From: Chrysopilus asiliformis
Taxonomy: Eukaryota; Arthropoda; Insecta; Diptera; Rhagionidae
NCBI GenBank assembly: GCA_964034945.1
Contig: OZ035960.1
Coordinates: forward strand, 13,215,957-13,279,956
Reading direction: 5' to 3'
DNA: 64,000 bases
The notes below the pieces were generated by a model. It made no database searches, was not told the DNA's origin, and saw only the letters and a program-made list of their open reading frames with translations. Both the position numbers and the translations under genes were made by a program. This document shows positions 54,680 to 64,000 of the stretch, one piece after another (position 1 is the first letter of the stretch; each line of letters begins with the position of its first letter).

Positions 54680-55385
54680 TAGGACTGCATAGTGAGTGCG
54701 ACTGCGGCATCAAGTTTGACGTCGAAAAATTTAGCGATCAGATATTTACATGGAGTGACACACATGACGACGTCGACTGTGACTGCAGCTGCGACTGCGA
54801 CGTATTTTTTAGCCAAAATTCTAAATTCGACGTTGCGTCGTGGGGTGCCAACGAAATTTTTAGAAAAAATCTGGGTTGACAATACCAAAACGTCCAATGT
54901 TCGTACACCACTAGAAAATTACAGTACATCAAATACGCACACGAAATTAGTATTTTTTTCGGTAATTTTCAAATCCTACAAGCATTTTTATTATTTTTCT
55001 TTAACACAATAGACAAATGTCAAATCGTCGGCTGAGAATTTAAATGTCGTATGTAATTTTCGTTGGTTTTAAGTAAATTGAGTTTAAACTATCATAACTC
55101 TTTTTCCAGCGGACCGATTTTTTTCAAATTTAAATCGAATACAGAATTAGTATTTGTCTTTAAGAAAATTAAAAATGAATTGCACCAAATTTAAAAGCAG
55201 CTTTGAAAAACTCAGAAACTGATCCCAATTCAAAACTCGAAAAAAACTACATACGACACTTAAATTCTCAGGCGACGAAATTTGTTGTAGTTGAAGTGCT
55301 GCATGACGTTCCATGTGTTCCACTCCACGTTTCGACTGCGACGTCAACTGCGTAACTGACGGCACAGTCGACGTCGCAGTCGTAT
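54680..55385. repeat. Loose inverted repeat rich in GACTGCGACGT words
   Basis: The left arm contains GACGTCGACTGTGACTGCAG and CTGCGACTGCGACGT; the right arm contains CACAGTCGACGTCGCAGTCG. An inner pair, GGCTGAGAATTTAAATGTCG and CGACACTTAAATTCTCAGGC-type sequence, adds symmetry around 55,150. Possibly a decayed foldback element. Confidence 0.5.
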
Positions 55386-55421
55386 CTGTTTAGAGCATAA
55401 AATGGAACTGAAATAGAACTT

Positions 55422-56022
55422 TTTATACCCGTATGGTGAAACCAAAGGGTATATTAACTTTGCTTTACCGTTTGTAACGCCAAGATCCCGTCATCACACA
55501 CAAAAATGAATTACATCAGTGTGTTTAGAATGATAAAAAAAATTGAATTTTCCATGTCCGTCCGTCTGTCCGTCCGTCCGTCCGTCTGTCCGTCCGTCCG
55601 TCTGTCCGTCTGTCCGTCTGTCTGTCTGTCTGTGGCGCGGATTGCGGGCGCACGGATTGAGCTAGAGACTTGAAATTTTGTGTGGATCCGTTTTTCGTAA
55701 AATGCGAGGCTAAGTTCGTTAATGGGCAAAAATGGACTATTAGGGGGGGTACCCCCCATACGAACGAAATCGTTTTTTGCGAATATCTCAAAAACGGTAA
55801 ATGTTATCAAAAAAGTTCAAGAACAAAAGTTATTTAGGATATGATTCTACATAAAACTCTCATACATCAAAATCCGATTGGAATAAGTTTTAAAAAATCT
55901 TATTGGAAAGTTTGCCTTCAAAGTGGAATTTTGATACAACTGTTCGAATTTTGATACGAATATCACCATACGGGTCTTGAATAATTGCCAGATTGGCAAT
56001 TATAGCTTTTGTTATGTTTTTA
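55422..56022 (+). repeat. Dispersed repeat family A, copy 2
   Basis: Same start (TTTTATACCCGTATGGTGAA), same end (GTTATGTTTTTA), same body as 18228-19073 but with a shorter GTCCGTCTGTC array (55556-55634). Confidence 0.75.
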
Positions 56023-56382
56023 AAGTTGAAAATTATAGAACTTACAAATACAATGACTGTATAAACCAATGCACTTTTTGGTCGCCATGGTCCTAATTTA
56101 TTCAATATATAGCCACTTATTTACAATACCAGAATTTGGAGCCGGCTAAAAGTACAAATACGGCAAATTCTAGGAAACCAAATTCAGTTGGGTATAATTC
56201 AGATAGCCTACACTCTAAACCAGGCCTCGGCACCATGTATGTAGTGATTTACTACTACTCGAAAAAATTTTATGTTTCTTCATATACTATAACACAAAAT
56301 GAGAAAACGCATCATTTTCATTTTTTACGCTCTTTCGCTTTTGATGGAGACGTTTAGGAACAGTGAACTACACAATTTATCA

Positions 56383-56652
56383 TTATGCAATTTCAGAATC
56401 ATTTGTTCCGCCTAAAGGAAATTTCTCTAAAAAAACTTTCTTTAAGTTGTCAATCTGTCTTACTCTTTCTACTTCATTGCATCGGGCAAAATCGAACTTA
56501 TGGCAGCTGTTGTAATGGCGTTTTAGATTGATTTTTTTATTCGACATGTAACTGCAAACTAGACATTGACAGTTATCATTATTTGTGGTTATTAAATATT
56601 TGTTTTCCCAATCCCACGACATAGTATTTGAATTTGAATATGAGCGCTTCAT
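56383..56652 (-). CDS. Transposon-derived zinc-finger protein fragment (89 residues)
   Basis: ATG 56652 to the stop at 56383. Contains CQCLVCSYMSNKKINLKRHY followed by NSCH: a CxxC...HxxxxH finger with the NLKRHY signature seen at the N-terminus of GTF2IRD2/ZBED/FAM200-like proteins, which descend from hAT transposases. After it comes a basic/amphipathic stretch and a stop, with no hAT catalytic or dimerisation domain. It may be the first exon of a decayed transposase or an isolated finger. Expression is not indicated by the sequence. Confidence 0.5.
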   Translation of the reverse strand: MKRSYSNSNTMSWDWENKYLITTNNDNCQCLVCSYMSNKKINLKRHYNSCHKFDFARCNEVERVRQIDNLKKVFLEKFPLGGTNDSEIA

Positions 56653-57329
56653 AATGGAAAAAGAAAACTAAAAAAATCAAATTTCTGAAAAAATTTCGTA
56701 CATCAGTGTTCTTTGGGAAGCAATTATAATTTTGGAGAGCAAATGTATACACCCGTACGCATCAACAGCAGAAATCATACTGAATGACTGTCGTAGGCTC
56801 GCTCCATCGATTGTTAGTCAATCGTTTGATTTCGGCTGCCGAAGTGGCCGTCGTCAACCAACACGTATCATTGCGTTGGAGAGTCGAGTAAAAACGTTCA
56901 TACATTGATTGTAATCTCGTAAAATTTGAATAAAAATGTTATCGTATTGAGGAGCCAGACGAGCCAAGCAGTGCCGAGGCTTGCTCTAAACCACATTTTA
57001 CTGGGAAAAAGGCAACCACGATGAAGTAGAGTAAATTTCACTGCTCTCTTTTTTATATTTTTTTATGCCAGGAGCTTAGGCAAATTATCTCTAATGCCGA
57101 AGGACAGCTCAAGATATTCATTCATACAACCATTCATACAATCCATTCACACACTGAATACCCCCTCATCCCACTGCAACGAAGACTTGGCGCAACAGTA
57201 CATCGCCTTATCGACCATTGTCCCAGTTACATAGCTTGGAGGAGTATTCAGGCGGCAAAGACCAAACTGGTGTCCGTGTTTAGGCCTATGAGCAGAAAAG
57301 TTCCAAATTTTTTGAATCGAATTATTTCA

Positions 57330-57401
57330 CCGTGAGTGGGATTTGAACCACTGATCGTTAGATTACAAGGCAAGCACTAAGCTGACTGAGCCATCCACGA
57401 C
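57330..57401 (-). repeat. tRNA-like (SINE head) sequence
   Basis: On the minus strand, a Pol III A-box-like TGGCTCAGTCAGCTTAGTGC and a B-box-like GGTTCAAATCC, with ends CGTGGA and CTCACGG. An extra base in the T arm and a poor anticodon stem argue against a working tRNA. A second, more degenerate tRNA-like stretch (minus strand) lies near 57,705-57,780 (TCTAGCGGTAAG, then GGGTTCTCGAGCC). Confidence 0.45.
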
Positions 57402-58109
57402 ACAAGTAAATAAAATTTACCGTTTCTCCGAGTAAATATTGGATTGTATTCCCAGTAAAATTCTCATGCTGTAAAACTGGAAAGAACTGGAATAACAGTA
57501 ATTTTTACTGGAAATTCTAGTAAAATTTACTGTGATAACAGTAAAATTTTAAAAACCTCTCAGATGCTTTTTGAAATTTCTGAAGCATTTGAATTGTTTT
57601 GGTAAAATTTTTTTTATTTTCAAACCTAATTGTTATTTGTTATTAAATATTTTTTTTGTTGTCAATATTTTATTTTACATGAGAATGTTATGTTCAAGAA
57701 TCCCTTGCCACTGTCGAGGCTCGAGAACCCGAGACCTCTGCGTTTGTCGGCCACTTCACTTACCGCTAGACTATGGAAGCCAATTGAGAAATGGATTCTA
57801 AATGTGAGTGACCTTTACTGGGGTGAAACGATGACAAAGTTACTGGGATAAAACAGTAAAGTGTCAGATTGTTTTGTAAAATTTGAAAAATATAAAATAT
57901 TGGGACAAAATCAGTGATTCGCCAATAAAAATTTACTGTCTTATCAGGAAAATTTTCTGTCTTATCAGTAAAATTTACTGTGCTTCAGTAAATTTTACTG
58001 TGCTTCAGTAAATTTTACTGGGAAAACTGTAAAAAGAGAATATTCACTGTTTTCCCCAGTAAAATTTCGCTAGGAAATTTACTGGGAAAAGAGCTTCTGG
58101 TTTAGAGTG

Positions 58110-61100
58110 TCCTTGTATTTTTGTGCGGAAAATCAAAAATTGAAAAATAAGGCAAACAAATTGTGGCATGTAAAATATCTATAAAATACTGGAAAAAAAT
58201 CTTTTTGCTATGAAATTCTAAAAAAACCAAAATTCAAAATTTGTAATTTCACAAGAAAAGCTTACACCACTCGATTTACAAACGATCCTTTAAAATGGTC
58301 ATAAGAAAAATTATCGACACTTTCACGACTATCATTCCAGACGAGGAAATGACCTTAGAGGGTGTGTTTCGAGGACAAACAAACAACACAACAGCATCAT
58401 AAATATAGCTATCAGAACACAGGGAAAAGTGATTAGTAAATTCACCTAGAAATTGGATGGGGACGTAAATCTTATATAAGAAAGTCATGTGCTGTTCACA
58501 TGAGATATTTCTTTAGTAGATCCGTTTTTTTTTTCTTGGAAGTACACAGCAATCTCCCAAAAAAAATGTTTGGAACAACCCAGGGGGTCGCGACCCTCCA
58601 GTTGGGATGTAGATTAGAAACATTAGTTTAAAATTGAAATAAATTATCTCAACGTCAGATTTTTACTCCAATTAACTACAATCAAATTATTAGTCAAACA
58701 TTTCTCTCTCTCTCGCTCTATCGGTCCAAGGTCACAGAATTTGATAGCAATCGAAAATGTGCGAATTTTCCAATTCTTTTTTTTTTTATCGACATACTGA
58801 ACCTTCAGATTTCCAATTGCGTTTTTTCTTTATCCCAAATGAAATTCAAACGAAAATTAATAAACTTTACTATTAATATACAATGCAAACAGTTTTTCCC
58901 GCTTAAATGTCACAGAAATTACGTAACACGAAAATAATAACAAAAATGAAACAATATCAACTGAGAAAACATTGAAATATTCAGATAAATTAATAGAGAG
59001 CTATAGGGAAATAAGTAGTAAACAAGAAAATAATCAAGTCTTAAATGAAGCAATTAAAATGTCCACTAATTATAATAAATGCGAGTGGGAAAAAAACTAG
59101 GCGATTCCTCTGGATTGGAGCAATTAATAAATTCGCCACAACTGAAAATTCAAAGGTAAACAAAACTGCGATGAAAGCAGTAAAAGCTTCGGAATTGGCC
59201 TTTAACTTGCCCGAACATAAAGTGGCTATGCTCGGAAAATGCTGCTCATTTGACATAATCTGACAAATACTGGACAGCCGTGGTTATTTCGAATTGACGA
59301 TCGTCAATCAGCGAAACTGTACGATCCTCCTGCGCCTGCCCAGTACTGATTTTCCCAACTAAACTCGCGATTTACGTATAAGATCACCAATAAGGCTGGC
59401 TGATCTGATCATCATACACAACGCTACCGCTGGTCCGCTTGATTTACTATTTGTATCTATAGATACATTTTTATCTGCCATCATTAATGTTATTTGTCTG
59501 GCTTGACCGAGTTAAATCAGGAAAAACGTTTATGGCCGCACAATTGCCAAGTTCATGATGGAAAGATCTTTCCCTTTCCCAATACAGTAGACACAATTCC
59601 TTAGGCCTGATTTAGACTGACGACAACCTATCCATCTATCCATACGCGTAGATACAGACAGATAGAGAAATGTTTGACAAACAAAAAAAAATGTTGCCAG
59701 TTTTACCTCCTATAGTCCGACATTCTTGCACGCGATCGGGTGCTGATGAACGAGATCGCAAATCAAGTCTAATTGTGGTTGGGTCTGGCCGTTGGCCATT
59801 GGCAATCGCTTTCAAAACAACAATATCTAATAAATGACAAAAAAAAGTGTTTCTTTATGTTAGAATAAACAAGTATAATGTCACTCTCTTTTTTCAGATA
59901 AACATTGACGGGATATCTTTGCTTTCAATCAAAACAAAAATAAATTTTCCTCAATCGATTAGAAATTCTAGTCGCTAACGTGCAGTTTTTGTGTTTACAC
60001 TTTAAAATGTTGACGCGAAAAATTTCACGTTTAACAGTTAGATGAGAAACGCTTCAAATCACCGTTATTGCAGTGTGAACAATTTCGATTAGTAAAACTT
60101 ACTCTAAAATAGTCAATTTTACAGCAAAATTGTAAAATTTACTAAGAAATTGGATTTTTTTTTACTGTTCTGACTACGCACTTTTCAGTAGTTTTTCGTA
60201 TGACAAAAGTCAAATCTCCCACATTTTTGTGTTTTACTCGATATCTTCAACTGGTATCAAAATATACCGTTATTTAAAAAATTTGAAAAAAAATCATTTT
60301 TTACGATTCTTTCGAAAACTAACGGGTTCATAGAATGATATGTTTTGAAGAGAATAATACTTGCCACTATTATGTCTCCGCAATGTCTTAAACTATTAAT
60401 GAATAGAGAGCATATTCTCATTAAGTAGAGAGCCTGTATGCCAGTGAAGTTAATCGGAAATTTAAAAGCGGTCCCGAAAATTTTATGAATTCTGACAAAT
60501 TATTTCGAAAAATGTTTTCAGAAACCAAAAAGCGATTACAGAATATCCCATCTTCCGCAAAACTCGCTAATATCCTGTAAAGAGAACGGAAATATCCTGT
60601 CTTCAGGGTTTTATCGAGAAAATTACCATTAATGGATTTCCCGAGTTGGTGAATCTTGGAATTTTGAATTTGGAAAGTGCAGGTTTTGTGAGGATAATAC
60701 AAAATTTGTTAAAAAATTGATTTTTAGATTTTTTGTGTATTTCAAAAACCTATGCAAAATACTTGAACCCGAAAAACGATGGAGTCACATTCTAGTTTTA
60801 CTTAAACCTCCCCTCTTCACTTCCTACAGTATTTACTTTTGCAATTTTGATTTCTGCAATCAAATTGCGAAACTGTCATTCTCAGTGTACACCGACCGTA
60901 CTAGAGTAACTATATAACATTTTATAATACGTAAAAACTAAAATTAAATCGAGTGTATTTTTTTTCTCATGTGTAACACATAACCAACGTCGCCACGATT
61001 TCCACCGTGTAATGGAACGGCGTTGCCTTGATAATCAGCTGAAAAATGTCAAAATCCAAGTAAAAAACAAACCGCTCACATACGCGAAAATAGCAAACAT

Positions 61101-63386
61101 AATAAAAAGTCGCTGAATCGCGGTCGACTGCTTGGAATTTCATTCAGACTCTGATACTTACAAGTTTCTTAGTCACATTTTAGCAAAATAATCGGACAGA
61201 CTATGCTATTAGTCTGTCAGCGATTATGGGCAAATGGAGAATCGTTGAGGGGGCGGGATGATAGTGCAGTCGCATGTAATTATAGAACTGACGATGTTTC
61301 ACTAAAAATCGGATAGAACTCCATGTAAAACTTGTAGTAAAATAATTTCGACACTCGTTCATAATTAAAAATAAAACGTAAAAGACGTCAAATTCCAAAC
61401 AAATAGCGAAAATGATTTGAAAACATGAATGAATAGAGTTCTTTTGTTGGTCAATATTGCACGTAAAATTGGTGGGTGAGGTATGGAAGAAGAAGGTGTG
61501 CTTGGGCGGTGTGAGGGGGGGGCCTCTATTCTAAACTGTGGCGCGGTACGTCGACTGATAAGATTTTTGTAACTGATGGCGATGTCCGATCATTGGGGCT
61601 GATGCGCAATTCCACGCTTCTTATCACGAATACGAATCAAATGTTTTCCATGTCATCGCCATTCCAGTCATTAGCATTAATGAATCTCGACAAACGCTTT
61701 GTTTTCCCTCAAATTTCCATCATCGTATTTTTCACATTCGAAACGTTTTGATATTTCATCAGCCATCGCTTTATATGAAGTTGTGCTGAAAACAGAAAAA
61801 AAACTAAAGTTTTTATTGTTGTTGTAAAAACTATTCGGGAATTTTCTTTTCCGTCTCCGTATTTCCACAATTGTTTCGATCATAGTCGAATCTTACATGG
61901 CTTGACGTTCCGTTCGAAACGATTTCAGTTGCGTAAGTCGAATTCTGCTCGGCCAAAGTCCGATCGACACACTGAAATTGGCGAAAATATCTACGCATTT
62001 TAACTTATCGAATGGAGTGTTGTGTGGAATTGAATTTGGATTTTCTGGGCTTTTCTCTCTGTTTTGATTTCTGTTTTAGTCGTCCATTTTTTTTTTGTTT
62101 TGTTTTCATGTCACAATTGGAAATTCTTAGTCGAGACGTTTTCACGCTTCAAAATCAAGGTTCTGATACTTTCGCAATATCAACAGACACGACAGGTTCA
62201 TTTATCCAAAATGAAATTGAAAGTTACAATAATTATGATTGCCTCTGTAACTACGAGGGTTGAGTGAAAAGTTCTAGGTCTGGAAAGCGAAACAATCGAT
62301 TTGTGAAAAACCTGTGCTTTAGACTAGAAGACATGGACCAAAAGTTTAGTTCCCATGCCTTATTCAAGAAGTCGTTACGAGAAGCTACTCGACTCGATAG
62401 TATTGCTCGAACTAAATTGTATGACAACTAGCTTCCATACTTGTTTTCGCCGGGTTAAAGATTTTTGCATAATTTTTTTTTGCACTAAAAATAGCCAAAA
62501 AATAACCTAAAAACTTTTGAATAAAAAATATCGTCAGGTTTTTTGCACAACTTTTTTTCGCACCAAAGAACCCAAGAAATAACCTAAAAACTTCTGAAAA
62601 AAAATATCGTTGTGCCTTCAGGACTTCCATCTTGAATAATGAAATTCTTATACCACATTCAAGATCAGCAGCCTTAAACAACCACCACAGCCCCCCCCCC
62701 CCTCCCCCCCCCCTCCCAATTTTTATGCTCTCCCCCAAATGCCCATTTTTCCGAGTAAAAATGGGAAAAAGGATGTTTGCGTTATCCTTACAGGACCTTG
62801 CGTTTCAAATTTTATAAAACCGTTTATTAGCACGTGCCTATGAGTTAAAACGAAATTTCATGGCAATCGGTTTAGTGGTTCGGTAGGTACTGTTGTAATG
62901 AGTCTGTGGTATGAAAACAACGCGACTAATTTAGCTGAAATTTTGGATAAATTCTTGTAAGCAAAGTGAAAGGGTGTTTTTTTGTCTTTTTTATTTAAAA
63001 AATTATTAGTTTTGTTAATACCGAAACTTTTTATCCTACCCTCATAATTTAGTATTTTCAAGCCTACTTTACTTGCATCCAATAAACTTTTTATGACGCA
63101 TTCATCAAAGAATTGTGGTCTACTTAATTTTTGCAATAATTTTTTTGTCGCATAAGAATTTGCACAAATGTTGCAAACCTAAGAAACGTTAACAAATCGT
63201 ACCCGGTTGCCGGCGATCAAATTTCTATTCCAATTCCATTGAAATTCCGTGGAAACCCGTAAAATGTGCGCAAGTGAAAAGAATTGCAATGAAAAAACTG
63301 ACAACTCCAGCTGAAATGGCAACGGTTTTTATGGCAGCAAAACTATGCCAACGCACGCACCAACAGCGATCGGTGATCGTCGCTTA
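58110..63386 (+). other. Bunched intron, distal part
   Basis: AT-rich. Holds a family C fragment near 60,185-60,320, a poly-C stretch at 62,692-62,717 and a solitary mariner-like end near 62,254 (ACGAGGGTTGAGTGAAAAGT) without a detected partner. No exon, RNA gene or intact transposon was recognised. Confidence 0.45.
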
Positions 63387-63726
63387 AGCTGGAAACACAA
63401 TTGATGCAGTAATGTCGATGCACGCATCAAACGTGTATATTCTTATCGCTGCAGACACAATTGATACTGCAGCAGCAATGCATGCGTGTGCATCGACGCA
63501 ACGTTTTGAAAAATTAAAACGTTGCTGCATGCTGCAATAATGGTTATCCACATATGCGCATTTTCTTTGAAGATGAAGTGTGCGCAATCCTAAATCTGTT
63601 CTCAAATGACATTTGACACTGCACTGCAGCGCTGCATCAATTGTGTCATCAACCAATGCTGCTGCATGCATTGCGATGCGTGAACGCACAACGCTGCAGC
63701 ATGCTGCATCAATTGTGTTTCCAGCT
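63387..63726. repeat. TTA-flanked MITE (PIF/Harbinger-like target)
   Basis: The left end AGCTGGAAACACAATTGATG and right end CATCAATTGTGTTTCCAGCT are perfect 20-bp inverted repeats; TTA lies on both sides (63384-63386 and 63727-63729). The interior is rich in TGCTGCATGC/GCAGCA words, no ORF. A 3-bp TTA duplication is typical of PIF/Harbinger elements. Confidence 0.78.
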
Positions 63727-64000
63727 TTAGTGTACCTGCGAGTAACCTGAGATGCTTCGGATTTACGATATTACATTATAGACCGATTGCAGGCAATGAT
63801 GTCGCGTCGTTGTGTCTCCACTAATACGGTAATTATTAACTCCGCTCGTCATTCTAATATTTTATTTAATTTTTTTTTACAATATCTCAAGTGTAGATCA
63901 GTATTCTAGACTAAACACGAACCGTAGCTGTCAATTGTGTAAAAATACACGGAGAAAAAGGTATTTCCGATGCAGTTATCATCGTACATTTGTGTGAACC

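Larger units (their letters stand above)
52015..55421 (+). other. First long bunched intron, proximal part
   Basis: Begins GTGAGT. Contains the minisatellite at 52808-52909, a poly-T run near 53737-53757 and a loose inverted repeat at 54680-55385. No further exon was recognised. Confidence 0.5.
56211..58109. mobile_element. Inverted-repeat element with CAGTAAAATTTACTG arrays
   Basis: Ends CACTCTAAACCAG and CTGGTTTAGAGTG are perfect 13-bp inverted repeats. The right third (57,420-58,100) is filled with CAGTAAAATTTTACTGG and similar palindromic words. The CACTCTAA terminus is shared with 29656-34653. TA precedes the left end, but the right flank is TC, so the duplication is unclear. It contains a zinc-finger reading frame and two tRNA-like stretches, possibly from later insertions. 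Confidence 0.6.

Noticed and set aside
57330..57401. Functional tRNA gene
   Set aside because: Good A- and B-box-like words, but the T arm has an extra base and the anticodon stem does not pair, so a SINE-type relic is likelier.
59041..59263. Overlapping frames of about 71 codons on both strands
   Set aside because: No family features, no splice context and mutual antisense overlap; treated as chance.
62254..62460. Complete mariner element
   Set aside because: Only a left-end-like ACGAGGGTTGAGTGAAAAGT is seen; no partner end or transposase motif could be found nearby.

Overview
This window looks like animal nuclear DNA, most probably from a dipteran insect, possibly a lower (nematoceran) fly. 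It is AT-rich, its genes are split by GT/AG introns, and transposons are dense. The Gln-, Gly- and His-rich first coding exon of bunched (bun, the fly TSC22D homologue) is readily recognised. There are no bacterial-type operons. The species cannot be fixed from the sequence alone.

Layout of host genes: (1) 777-1184 (+) is the terminal coding exon of an unrecognised gene that enters from the left, followed by an AT-rich 3' UTR. (2) 13893-36525 (-) is an MFSD6-like major facilitator transporter. Eleven coding exons (coordinates under that gene) join with matching splice phases into 2658 bases, or 885 codons plus a stop. (3) 49517-52014 (+) is the first long coding exon of bunched, ending at a GTGAGT donor; 52015-64000 is its intron, and the TSC box exons lie beyond the window. 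The transporter and bunched are transcribed divergently from a region of about 13 kb that holds mostly repeats.

Nearly everything else is mobile DNA, much of it nested. Elements with clear boundaries are: a Ty3/gypsy-type LTR element (8086-11626, 173-bp LTRs, 4-bp target duplication, integrase region deleted); a Penelope-like element (29806-33703) with a GIY-YIG reverse transcriptase, an 857-bp repeated pseudo-LTR, a 13-bp target duplication and hammerhead-ribozyme-like motifs; one hAT-like element inside another, each with an exact 8-bp duplication (44562-46254 and 44883-45669); and a piggyBac-like remnant keeping only the transposase cysteine-rich tail inside a pogo/Tigger-like element (40100-40712 in 39893-40959). 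There are also two large near-perfect palindromes (16925-17904 and 43176-44056), two LINE 3' fragments hit at the same TTAA by different insertions, many small inverted-repeat elements, and dispersed families carrying GTCTGTCC-type arrays.

The host genes share no pathway that the sequence reveals. The transporter is an integral membrane protein of unknown substrate and bunched is a transcriptional/growth regulator. The most unusual content is the transposon architecture: nesting, palindromes, the candidate ribozyme, and two large elements that share CACTCTAA ends and carry arrays of short palindromic words.
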